Assembly: GCA_030267565.1 (NCBI GenBank)
Contig: BRXU01000007.1
Span: forward strand, 4,340,001-4,404,000
Length of the DNA: 64,000 nucleotides
Reading direction: 5' to 3'
DNA from: Pleodorina starrii
Lineage: Eukaryota; Chlorophyta; Chlorophyceae; Chlamydomonadales; Volvocaceae
Numbering within the stretch: the first letter of the stretch is position 1; each line of letters starts with the position of its first letter. The notes beneath the pieces are model-generated. The model made no database searches. It was not told where the DNA came from and saw nothing but the letters and a program-made list of their open reading frames with translations. The position numbers and the translations under genes are program-made. Below, piece after piece: positions 45,154 to 55,905 of the stretch.

Positions 45154-47988
45154 ATGGCGGTGGAGCCTGTGCCTGGCACCGGACTGGAAGCCGTGGCCAC
45201 CGCGGAGTTCACTTCAGTTGTACGGCAGGCCCGGCTCACACCGACATGTCAGCCGTTGGGGGCGCTGTCCGAAAGGAAGCCGTTTGAGGGGCCGGACCTA
45301 CCCAGGCAAATAATTGGCCCAGACGGCCAACAATGGCTGTCTGCCAGTGACCACGACAACCTAGCAGCGACACGGCCGTGCCACGCACCTTCAACCCACC
45401 CAAGGTGACATACGGCGACATTGGGCTGACTCGGGCTGCACACATGTATCAAGTCCTACGCTTTCTGACCGTCGAGGGGCATAACCCAAATCGCCCACGT
45501 GTGCCACGCCTGGGGCGGGTTCCGCCCGTTTCCCGCCTCTGTCACTGTTGCCGCGCCTTTCGGAAGAGCCTCTGCCACACGCAAGCGCGCAGCAATACGG
45601 TCGAGCCTCACCAGCATAACCCATCCATGCCCCTTTCGTTGAAACCCGCGCTCCCTTTACTCCACCTGCCTCTCTGTCCCGCCGTCAGTGGAGTCATAGA
45701 GGCATGCGCCGGCAGCGAAAACGCAGCGAATGGCGGCAGCGGAGCTACGGATCGACTTCTGGCTAGCAGCGGTGTGGGTCATGCCGCGGTTTCGGAGCCC
45801 AGCGCGGCCGTGCACGTGCTGCTCAAGGCGCAGGCCGCTGCGGCGGCCGTCGCGTTCAACGTCGCGTACGAGGAGGAGAACGATACGCCGTCGTACGACA
45901 GGCTCCCGGTCGCGCCGCTGCGGTTGGGGTCCAGGCTGGCCGCCAGCGCGCTGCCGGTGTCGACCGCGCCACCGCCTCTGGCAACGCCGCCCCAGTGTGG
46001 GTCACTAGTGACCCACGGGTCGCTTACGGCTGCCTCGAGCCTCCTGGAGGCTGACGGCCCCGCGGCGCTGCCCCACCGGGCAGGCTCCGATTTCGTCCGT
46101 GTCGGCAAGGGGCAGGGAGGAGGACGGCCCCAGAAGCGGCGGCGCCTCGACGGCGACGACGCGGCGGGTGGCGGCGCGGCTGGCGGAATTTTCACGCTGC
46201 CCCCGGAGTTTGCATTCGTGCTTAACCGGTGAGTGCCTGACTTGGCGGACATTGGTGTGACGATCCGCTGCCGCTGCCGCCGGGTCATTGCTTGTTGGCA
46301 GGTGGGAAGCGCAAGTTGCTCGTGCGGTGTCAGCCGCAGCCCAAGTCCCGCCGGGGACCTCCAGAAGTTACACACACACACACACCACATACACACACAT
46401 GAATGGAAGCAGTACCAGCACCAGTGCCTGACTGCGATCCGTCGCCGCAGCGGCTGTCCGCCCCACCCCGTAATGCCCATCCCGTCCACCTGTGTGGCCC
46501 ACGGCTCCGCACGGACTTCTCCGCCGATCTGCATCGGATGTCCCTTCCAACGGTGATGTCCCTTCCTCCTGGTGCCGCGTTTCCCAACCAACCATGAACC
46601 ACCCGGCAGCTGCTTCAACTGTGGCTCATACGGCCACGACCTGCGCATCTGTAAGCGGCCCCGAAACCAAACCAACATCAGCACGCGGCAGCGGGAGTGG
46701 TCCGAGAGCCGCGGAGCGATGGCGGCGGAGCGGCGCATGGCCAAGCAGGTGGCAGTAGCAGCGCAGCGGCGGGGGCCCCGGCATAAGGCCTCTCACGGAA
46801 GGTGGGCATGGGGCACGGCATGGCACGGTTTCCTGCACGGACGAACAAACTAAAGAAAATCCCTGGGCTGTGCTGGGCCGGCGGCTTCTGTTGTGACGAG
46901 GTCAGTTTACCCTCCAGCCGTGCACTATGCTGCGCAGGTATTTCAGCACGGCTGCACCTGGGGAGGAGGAGGCCGACGCCGCCCAACCCGATGCCACGGG
47001 CGCCGAAGCCACCCCTGCAGACGTCTATGACCCAACGCAGGCGCTGACGCAGGCCCCTGCAGGCGTGCGCCCCGGCGCCCTCTCCATTGCCCTGGCGGCG
47101 GCCTTGGGCCTTAAGTGCCCTCTGGATCCGCCGCCGTGGCTTGTCGGAATGGCCCTGCACGGCATTCCACCGGCGTACTGCCGTGGTCCTTACCTGCCCC
47201 TGGCCGCGGAGGCGGAGCCGGAGGCGCCTGTGGAGCAGTCGGCAGCCGAGGCTGTCCCGCCGCCGGCCGCCGCGTCTGCTTCTGGCGCCCATATCGTGGA
47301 TTGGGCCGAGGGCTCTGCCAGGGAAATGGTCGTTGCTGGGACAGCGATGGGCGGGGAGCCGGACTGGGAGCCGTTGCTGCCCGACGCGCCATGCCACGTG
47401 CCGTATGCCGGCCTGAACGCGCCCGTCGTTGAGGCGGCGTGCAGGCAACGATGGCGGGTGGCGCTGGGCGGCGCCAGGCGGGTGGCTGCGCTCATGGAGG
47501 CGGCGCGGGGCGCGATGCTGCGGCGGGAGCAGCGACTACAGCAGCAGCCGCAGCAGCAGGGGGGACAGGGGGCGCTGTGTGAGCAGGGGCCGCGGCCGGA
47601 GGGACTGGGGCAGCCGACATGCCGGGGCGGCCAGCTGCCGCAGCCGCTGCTGCAGCCGCAACACTTGGCGGAGGGTCTGGGGGGGCAATGGCGGCAACAG
47701 CAGCAACAGCATCAGCAAGGGGCGATGATGACGGCAATGGGCTGGCCGCTGCAGCAGCAACAGCAGCCGTGCTGGCAACAGCAGCTGATGTGGCGACAAC
47801 AGCAACTGCAGATGCAGCAGCAGTGTCAGTTCATACAGCAGCAGCAGCAGCTGCGGCAACAGCAACAGATGCAGCGACCACAGCAGCAACAGGGTTGGCC
47901 GGTGCCGCAAGGCATTCCCTTTTTCTTCGGGGGGCCCAATTTCCAGGGCCACGGCGGGCAGGGGCCGGCATTCCCGGGCTTCCGATAG
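45154..47988 (+). CDS. ZCCHC8: ZCCHC8-type zinc knuckle and PSP domain protein
   Basis: Exons 45154-45404, 45689-46228, a tentative 27 nt microexon 46302-46328, 46610-46801 and 46938-47988; 2,061 nt, 686 residues. Residues 274-287 form a CCHC knuckle (CFNCGSYGHDLRIC, spacing C-x2-C-x4-H-x4-C) followed by KRPRNQTNISTRQREW, matching the PRN-x-x-I signature of ZCCHC8. A PSP domain follows at about 377-418 (VRPGALSIALAAALGL, PPPWLVGMALHGIPPAY) with GLNAPV near 494. The C-terminal 150 residues are Gln-rich (CAG-rich tract 47520-47900). A basic patch (RPQKRRRLDG) in exon 2 may be a nuclear signal. In animals ZCCHC8 is the scaffold of the NEXT complex that feeds nuclear RNA to the exosome; the same job here is inference from domains. 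The microexon uses a weak donor and needs transcript support; it is the only arrangement I found that joins the flanking phases. Confidence 0.85.
46366..46401. repeat. CA microsatellite in a ZCCHC8 intron
   Basis: ACACACACACACACCACATACACACACATG-like run within the intron before the zinc-knuckle exon. Confidence 0.85.
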
Positions 47989-48890
47989 CCACAGTGCTAC
48001 ACCCTGCAAGCGTGCCGTGGCAGCGGCGCCGGGACGGTGCCTGCCACTGGTCGATGATGTCAGCGGACACGGACGGCACACACGTAACCTGCTGGTAGTA
48101 AGTGGTGTTACTGGACGAAACAGACAGAGTGGACAAAACCAACAGAGAGGGCCACCAAAGCAGCATTTGCGAGACTGCGAGTGTTGAGAGATGGAGGGGA
48201 CGGCCGTGGACAGTGGACGCCAGACCCTCGAAAGGGCAGAGCCAGCGGGCAAGCTGGCCGGATACTGCAGCGGACACGATCTTACAGAGTGTGTGGAGCC
48301 TTTGCATGTCATTGATACCTTGTCTTGCTTGTGTTCGGGAGTGCGACCATAAATTCTCTAGACGTAAGGGAACTGCTTCTCAGGGGAAGGCGCTGTGGAG
48401 GCGTAGGTCCAAAGACGACAGGGATAGGACGGAGCAACGCTGCTCCTGTATGTGATACCTGCCCCTGGTCCTGCCGCCCTTCGTCCAACATGCAATTTGC
48501 CAAATGCACGGCGATGGGGCAAACCTAGCCCGAGCTCGAAGGATAACCCCGTAGCGAAAAACGCACCAAGTGACTCCCCACGAGCGGAGCCGCCCAGCGC
48601 CAGTACGGGACACATATAACATTGCATGCAGCTGGCCCCTCGTACCGTCAATCGACCAATGACCGAGCCGTTCAGTTGCACTAGGCGGCCAGCCGGGGGG
48701 CACCGACCCCTCCCTGCCCTCCCTGCCGCCCTCTGCCGCCGAGTGGTAGTAACGCTTTCACCCAGGTCACTGTTTGGATGCAATCCCAAGCCACCGCTCA
48801 TTGCCACCTCAGCTCCTCAGCTGGCGACTCATCTGGGGGTTGGATGGAACGGAACCCCTGACCTCTTAACACTCGAGCGAACGCGGGCGC
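47989..48890. other. Convergent 3' regions of the ZCCHC8 and cyclophilin-like genes
   Basis: 902 bp between two converging stop codons. A TGTAA signal on the minus strand at 48282-48286 suits the cyclophilin-like gene. No TGTAA is seen for the plus-strand gene. No coding sequence recognised. Confidence 0.5.
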
Positions 48891-50343
48891 TCAGCTGAGG
48901 GTGATGTTGAATCTCAGCTCCTGCGCCAGGAAGGTCATTTCGTTGGCCTTGGCTTTGGGCCTGGTGGGCAGGTTGACGATGCGATCCATGAGGGCCATGT
49001 CCTGGATCAGCCCCCAGCACAGGTGGCAGTCGCCGAAGCCGGCGTTGTCCACAAGGTTGACGAAGAAGTCGGGGCCGCCGGCGCAGCCCGCCCAGCACAC
49101 CAGCCCGCGCTCCATGACCTCCTTCTGCTGCGGGTTGGGCTGCCGCGGCGTGCCCACGTAGCCGCCTGGATGTGGCGCGCAGAGGCAGCGCACACCGCCG
49201 GGAATGCGGTGCATGCGGGTTGAGAGGTTGAAAACGGACCGACATGAGGTGTGACGAGGTATGCGGGATCGTATGTTGGTCGGCACCGAGGCGGCCGCAG
49301 CAGCATCGATGGGGATACCTGCGCGGCCCACAACTGCAGCGTCCTCTAAATCCTAGGCCTTGCCGTTACAGTTATTACCCCTCCGGCAAGTATGTGCCCA
49401 TGCCATCACAGGTCCGTCTGCTTTCTGGAGAGTACATTCCCTTGCCCGGGCTGCCCAGCCAGCAACCCGCACCCTCCCGCCCAGCCCCACCGGGATGTGA
49501 GATGACGCCCTGCACCAGAAAGTTGGTCTCCACGCGGTACACCTTGCAGCCGTCGCACTCGCCGCCCGCCAGCGTTGCCGCCAGCCGCCGCAGCTCATGC
49601 ACGGAGCGCGGCGCCAGATCAGGCAACAGCTCCACCAGCACCTTTCCCAGCGTGAAGTGCATGGTCAACGCCTTCATCTGCGCGTAGGGCTTCAGCCACT
49701 CGTCGCCCGGGTACACCACGCCGGAAGTCCACATGCTGTTGGCGCCGGGCTGCGCGGGCAGCGGCAGCGTGGCGAGGTTCTTGAGCCAGCACTCTTGGTA
49801 GCGCTGTCCGCAACGTGCGGCGTCGCCACAGAACACCCACACGTTGCAGGTGGTGCTGTTGGCGCCCTTGTCCAGCCCGCCGCGGGCGGCGGCCTGCTGG
49901 TGGGAGGCGCAGGCTGCGCAGCACTCTGCGGCGCTGCGGGCGTGGTGGGCGCTGCCCCAGACGACGGGGTCGCCCCAGTGCTCAGTATGCCATGCGACAT
50001 GGCACTGCGTTCCTGAGAGCGACAGGGCCCGAAGAGCAGCCTGCTCGGTGGAGAGTTCGTTGGAGGCGGTGAGAGAGGCTGGAGGCGGTGAAGTCTGGGC
50101 TGCGCGCGCATCAGCCATGGCTGTTGCGAGCTCCGAAGCCACTCGACGGACGGACCGTGTCTCCGCCTCTGTCTCGCTGTGCCTCTCCCATTCATGCATC
50201 AGATCAAGGAGGCTGTCCAGGTCCGTCAGGTGTGCTGGCGCTGAATGCGGGCGGCATGACGATTTGAAGTGCACGAAGGCGAATACCAACAACGCTATGG
50301 TTCCAAATGTCACTGACATAAAGCTTAATCTGATAAAGCTCAT
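48891..50343 (-). CDS. Membrane-anchored apple/PAN-like and cyclophilin-like protein
   Basis: Exons 50343-49491 and 49165-48891, 375 residues, joined as HPG-GYVG in frame (donor GTGGGG). An N-terminal hydrophobic segment, about residues 8-26 (FMSVTFGTIALLVFAFVHF), is a signal anchor, so the rest is lumenal or extracellular. Residues about 135-220 are Cys-rich in an apple/PAN arrangement (ARSAAECCAACASHQ, CNVWVFCGDAARCG). Residues about 235-370 follow a cyclophilin scaffold: FTLGKVLVELLPDLAPRSVH, YRVETNFLVQGVISHPG, GPDFFVNLVDN, WGLIQDMALMDRIVNLP. Of the usual catalytic set, the Arg of the FHR motif, the Gln before Gly and the FF pair are matched, but the GSQFF motif is changed to GPDFF, so isomerase activity is uncertain. 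A secretory-pathway or surface role is inference. Confidence 0.75.
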
Positions 50344-50750
50344 ATTGTCGGGTCTTTGGATAGCCGAGGGTCCTAATTCTGAAGCAACTGGGTAAGTTGG
50401 GTAAGTTCAATTGAGGAAGCAGGGTGGCTACGCATACATTGCTTTACTTATTGAAACTACGTATCTCTGTACATCGCCCATGACACAAACCATGATGAAG
50501 AAACGTGCTACCAGAGGTGCAGTCCGTGCAGATGGTGCTACTGCCGGACTGATGTACTCATGTACATGCATTGAAGCTGTGCCGCGGGAGGAACTTATTG
50601 CCGGCAAAGACGGACGCCGAATTCAACGCTGACCACGCAGCACGCCTGATTGCAGAGGCGCTGCAGTACTCTCTGCAACGTCTGCAAGGTTGCACGAACC
50701 CACTACTTAGGGTAAGCGCGGGTGTCTCCGTTCACGACGTGAACGACTGG
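50344..50750 (+). other. Region with a possible coding fragment (50470-50711)
   Basis: Two overlapping plus frames look coding in turn: one ends at 50632 (MYSCTCIEAVPREELIAGKD), the other continues from about 50600 (TDAEFNADHAARLIAEALQY) up to a donor-like CTTAGG|GTAAGC at 50711. A single frameshift or an unseen small intron would join them. No downstream exon could be found before the palindromic repeats. Otherwise this is the promoter side of the cyclophilin-like gene. Confidence 0.25.
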
Positions 50751-51000
50751 TGACTGTTCGCTGAACGTTCACTGAACATTTCGTTTGATGCACCTGCTTT
50801 GACGAACGTTCACTGAACATTCAGTGGACGAACGTTCACTGAACATTCAGTGGACGAACGTTCACTGAACATTCAGTGTTTGATGCACCTGCTTTGACGA
50901 ACGTTCACTGAACATTCAGTGAATGTTCAGCGAACAGTCACGGGGAACGTTCACTGAATGTTCAGTGAACGTTTGTCAAAGCAGGTGCATCAAACGAAAT
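50751..51000. repeat. Palindromic repeat cluster built on GTTCACTGAAC
   Basis: The perfect 5-1-5 palindrome GTTCACTGAAC recurs at least five times, mostly as GAACGTTCACTGAACATTCA every 30 bp (50767-50905). The outer arms TTTCGTTTGATGCACCTGCT (from 50779) and its complement (ending at 50999) make a foldback, with an internal direct copy at about 50880. A second nested pair, GTGACTGTTCGCTGAAC (50751) and its complement (50928-50944), lies within. This looks like a MITE or foldback element; related TTCAGTGAAC motifs recur at 51390-51430. Confidence 0.8.
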
Positions 51001-53700
51001 GCCGGACCCGACGAAATAAATTGTCTGAGGATGCACGGCCGGCCAATGCTTGTCGAGAAGCAGCAGCGCCTTGTCAAGATTCATTTTGACTTTATGCAGA
51101 ACTAGTCGGCAAAGAAATCATTCGGGAGTGCCGAATCATGGTGAGGGACCGGTGCGCTTGTAGGTCGTACTATTTTTGGAAATAGTACGGCACGCATGCT
51201 CCAGCGCTGTTCCCGCGCACATGAAAGGTATTATACGGTAACTGCATGGCCTTGTATCGGCTCGTTATATGTGCCCCAGCAGCTTTGGTCACTTAGGCAG
51301 CTATTCATATGTAAGTGGACATGAGCACATGACCACTCTCTGAGCTATTACGCGTAGCACGGGATTGCATTAAACAAGCAGAGGGCATCAGTGCAGGTTC
51401 AGTGAACGGTCATTCTCCTTTCAGTGAACGAAGAAACCCGCGTTTACCCGAGGTACTCCACGAACCAGGGGTTGGCGGGGTCACTGATCCCTTACGAAGA
51501 ATACGAACTGCCCCCGCCACACGTAGTTACCGGTATATTGTGCTTCACTACACGGGACTTCATGGCCTGACAACCACAGCGTGTTACAGATTTCTGTCTG
51601 GGGTACGGCCTGCGGCCGTCTTGCCAGCCAACCACTGCTGCCGCTGCGGTGCTACGTTTATTGCGGGTTCGCCCGCAGCCACGTTGCCCCTCACGGGTAA
51701 AAAGCACGCACTTCCCTGGCACTTCCTTGCACTTCAGCTGGCAGGCGCCCCGCGCTCATGCCATATGTGCGCCCATCGTCGTATGACGCAAGGAACCTTG
51801 CTGCAGGAAATATACGTCCAATCTCCAATGAACGAAATATAATGAACGTAATGCCTGACGCACTGACTAAAACCACAGCAAAGAATACCGGCGTGATGAC
51901 GCGTCTCTGCGCGGTCTGACCGCCCGTGACGTGACGCTTTCGCGCCGACAGGAACTCCAAGGCAGCTTAGCCCGGTACACGCGGCAACACTCCTCCGTCG
52001 CACGTCTTGCTTGGCCATTTGTCGCTGTCTTAACCCATCCCTCCATCAGACCCGCTATGCGACGTCTCTCTCAAGTGCAGCACACCATATCACGTACCCC
52101 GGCGGCCTGATGCTCTGCGCAAATTGCCATGCCAGTAGCTGACTCGAATGAATGGACCCAAAAAAACGACGGCGCGTGGGGTATGCTGCACGTCCGCACT
52201 CTCAGGGATACGCCCATCCATTCATCCATCCATCCGTGCATCGCTCGGAATGCCAGTGTATGGGGTCATGTCCACAACGGACACGCACACAAGCAAGCAG
52301 CGGTGCAGTCTCAAAATTCCTGGCCAGAAGCCCGCTCTCCACTACACGCGCAGCACACGCCGCGCGGTCCTCTCGCGGCGTTATTAACAGTGCAAGTGCG
52401 ACAAGGCTCAACGCAAGCCCGTATTTACGAGCCCGGCGCGCGAGCCTTCGGACACCAAGGTTCGCCCGGGCTGCGTATGACCTCTCCCCTAAATCCGCAA
52501 TCTAGACCACCGGAACCAGACTTCCAAAACTGATCATCCACACCGCCCCACCCCTCGCCAGCGCAGCGCAAGCAAAGCGCAGCGCGTCGCCAGCCCTCAC
52601 ACCCGCACGGGCCAAAGACCCCTGAGCCCCAAGACTTGCAGACAGGCATGAATCAGTATTAAGCCGCCTTCCAGCTGCGCTAAGCACCAGCATTTGACCC
52701 AAATCGGCAAAGCAGCGGTGACTTTTGCGCCCTGCTCGACGGGTCTCGGCCCCCACAGCGTTTCCTGCCATCTCTCCCTGCCACAGCAGCACACAACACC
52801 CAAAGAAGCACCTGCCCCATCTACCCAACCTGCCTGGCTCCTCCGCTCAGCCTACATTTACCGGTACTTTCCAGTCTAACCCGAAGCCCATGGGAGTTTT
52901 GCACTGTCCATACACAAATCAAATCCGCCGCCAGGGCGGACCGGTGCATATCTTACCCGCCCACCACCTCCCTGCGTTCCACGGCCCTTCTAATAATCCC
53001 AGTCGACCGTGCACCGCTATGCGGTTCCCCTGCCGTCCAACCTCCCGGAAACACGCTGCGTGGACGGCGGCGCAACACCGCGATGGTTGACAGCGACCCA
53101 TGGGTCAGCAAGGGACGGCCCTGGGCGCCTCCCGCCGCGCATCAGGAGCGCCCCTCCCACCATCATCACAATGCCGCCCCGGCCGGCGCTGCCCTGTGCT
53201 GCTGCTGGCCGGAATCCAGCGGCGGCGGCGACGCCGCCGCCGCCGCCGCCGCAGCGGCGCTGCTGCTGGCCCTGCTGGATTCGCAGTTCGCGGTGCTTGC
53301 GGATCCACCGGCACCGCTTTGTCCCCCTCCCTGGCAACTTATCTCCAGCCCGGGTATGAGCAGGTTGGAGGAGGAGTCCAGTCGCTCCTCCACACCGACC
53401 TGGGGAGCCTCGCTGTGGAGGTGCATGGGCGGTGGGGCGGCGGGGCCGGTGGGACGCGAGGGGCGACCGGGACCCGGGATCAGAAGAGGAGTGAGCGGCC
53501 GATGGGGGAGGCGGGGTGGTGCGGCCTTATGGCCCGGGGCACTGCGAGCGACAAGGCGTCAATTGGCGAGGCGCAGGAACTGAAACTTCGTTTAATCCGT
53601 ATCTCCAACACCGATCAGCGGCTGTCAGTGTCTGACAGCAATCGGCTCCGTCTGTCAGCACCCGCGCGCGCGGAAGTCCAGCAGCCCAAGGGCTACGGCC
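51001..53700. other. Long gene-poor stretch before the SWEET gene
   Basis: No gene could be supported. Contents: a 10 bp hairpin CGTACTATTT/AAATAGTACG at about 51167-51191; a CCAT-type simple repeat at 52208-52235; a plus-strand ATG at 52152 beginning MDPKKRRRV (a nuclear-localisation pattern) with no clear following exons; a GCC-rich tract at 53215-53265; and plus frames at 53083-53583 and 53100-53849 that are both open and partly protein-like (for example PGYEQVGGGVQSLLHTDLGS at about 53350). The right part must include the 3' UTR of SWEET. Confidence 0.4.
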
Positions 53701-55490
53701 CTACCTGGCCTTGTGCACCCGTGCGAAGGCGGCCGCGGCCTCCTCGTCACCCCGCGCTGCCGCCGCAGCGGTGTCGCCGCCGGCCGCGGCGTCGCCCGTG
53801 GGAAGAACGCCGTACACGAAGCGCAGCACCAGCTGCAGCGCTCCGATGACGGAGCCAAACAGGTTGGGCAGCCACAGGTTGATGTCCTAATGGAAGGGGA
53901 ACGGCGCGAGGGAGGGAGAGGAGCGCAGTGCCGGGCAGGGAGCCCGTGTGCAGAGGCGTTGATGTGAAGCGATGGACTACGGGCCTTGAGCCGGGTCGGG
54001 TGCTCAGTCGGGGCGGTGCGCGAAGCCCCCCTTACACCCGGTCACAGCGTTTCGTCACACCGGTCTCGTCCCAACCGACCCATCCGGCTCGGTCGGCAGT
54101 GCCCTCGCCCTCGCCCTCTCTGGCAGCGCACGCACGCACGCACCCCGACGGCGAACCCGTAGATGCTCCACAAGAGGCCGTTGGCGATGGCGGTGGCAGC
54201 CAGCGGTGCGTATATGGAGGCGGCGTTGCGGCTGCGGACGATGGCGACCATGGTGCTCAGCGGCACCACGTAGTAGCCCATCAGGATGACCACGGCGCTG
54301 GTGCCCCTGCGGACCAGGGCGGGGTGCGGGGGAGTGGGGTGACAATTAAAAATGGGTAAAAAAGGGGGTAAAATAAGAAAGGGGCTGAAAGGGGGTACAA
54401 TGATAAGGACTCCAAAATGAAAGAGGGGACAAGGAAAAGCTGGGCGGACGGCACAATGGCGATAGGGCCGTCGACTGGGGTGTTTCTGTGTGGCAGAAAC
54501 ACCCCAGTGCGTGTCGGCCCAAATTTGTTTGTTGACGAACAAAAAATGTGGGGGCCTGGGCCGCGATAGAGAGCGGGTTAGGCGGCAGGGTTTCGCGCCG
54601 TCGCGACCTTGGCGCACTCAGAGCGGCCCCTTGGTGCACTGGCGCTCCAACCCCTGTGCCGGCGCCCTCCCGAGGTGGTCAGACCCCTCCTCAGTCCTCA
54701 GTCCCCAGTCCTCACCACATCCGCGCCGCAGCCGTCGGACCCAGCCCAAAACAGGCGATGAGGCCGAGCACAATGAAGTATCCTGAGGCCACCACCAGCA
54801 ACGCCGCGATCTGGTCTTGCGCCTGTGGGGCCCCGCGGTGGCATCACGTGGCGCCAGGTGCAGGACGGGGGAGGGAGTGAGATGCGGGAAGCGAGTTATA
54901 ACCCAATGACGTCATGAAGTTGGCAAGACCCGGGCCTTCAACAGAATGGGCTAGGCGATTATCGGCCTGCTGCCGACGGGTCGCTGCCACGGAAGGCGGA
55001 GAACGCCGCCCCCGTTACCCGCCCCCGGTGCGTGGCCCGCCTGCAGATAGCGCCCTGCACCAGACAGATGCCCTTGATTCCTAACGGCTATCCCCATCTT
55101 ACCCACCTTTCGGTTCGCTAGTGGGACGGCTGTCAAGGTGAAGAACAGCCCCGCCAGGAGGCCGAGGATGTTGGCGGGGAAAATGTACGGGTTTGAAGTG
55201 GTGTAGCCGTACACCACCCACCCGATGGCGTTGATACACGTCATAGGGTAGGGTAGGGGGTTGGTATCCTGTGTGACAATCGTGCAGCAGCAGCAGCAGC
55301 AGGGGGTCCACTGTGAGAATTTGCGCTGGCATGGTCTTAGCAAGCCCGATCATCCTGGCGATCAGTGGAACCGTACCCCGAGCTTGCCCGACTGCCTCAG
55401 ACGCAGCACCGCCGGAAACGGGGAAAGCAGCATGGCCGTCGCCAGCAGGTTGCCAAAAATCGGCACCACCGTCTCCGTGAACACGCCCAT
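53701..55490 (-). CDS. SWEET: SWEET (MtN3/saliva) sugar transporter
   Basis: Five exons: 55490-55377, 55268-55107, 54822-54716, 54306-54144, 53886-53701; 243 residues with consistent phases. The protein shows the SWEET 3-1-3 helix plan with two MtN3 repeats: PIFGNLLATAMLLSPFPAVL, NPLPYPMTCINAIGWVVYGY and IFPANILGLLAGLFFTLTAV in the first; linker helix around ALLVVASGYFIVLGLIACFG; then GYYVVPLSTMVAIVRSRNAA, LAATAIANGLLWSIYGFAVG and DINLWLPNLFGSVIGALQLV in the second. The conserved Pro residues near the start of helices 1, 2, 5 and 6 are present. A short Ala-rich tail follows. SWEETs move mono- or disaccharides down their gradient across plasma or internal membranes; the substrate is not predictable here. 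The first intron contains a CTG microsatellite (55285-55303). Divergent from EMC7. Confidence 0.92.
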
Positions 55491-55905
55491 CTTTGACAAT
55501 TATTACTTGGTGCTAGTTGTGCACGGGCGTCAGAAGCGATGCGGGCTACGGCAGAGGTGAACAGTCACAGTCATCGCATCTGTCCACGGTTAACGATAGA
55601 GGTCAGCAGGTCACGTATGTATGTGCAACAACGACATGCCTTGCTAATAATACACATCAAATGTTTAGATCGGTGTCCCATTTGCAAAGGAAAGTCCTTG
55701 CGTCACTTCGCTTTCATCGCCAGGGGTACCGTACTACAAGTCCGTCCCGTGGGTTTCGCTCTTTAATTTGCCCACCTGACAGTGATCTGTCTAAGCAGGG
55801 CAGTGACAAGACACAACTATGATATAATTGACTCTCTCATACAGCGTGCACTTGAGAGTTCGGGTCCACACGGAAATATCGTTACCAAGACAGAAAGCTA
55901 GGGAA
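55491..55905. promoter_or_regulatory. Divergent intergenic region between SWEET and EMC7
   Basis: 415 bp between start codons on opposite strands, AT-rich relative to the genes; must carry both promoters. No defined motif seen. Confidence 0.5.

Noticed and set aside
53083..53849. Plus frames opposite and past the SWEET 3' end
   Set aside because: The last 150 bp overlap the SWEET final exon, and the two frames conflict; listed only as an observation.
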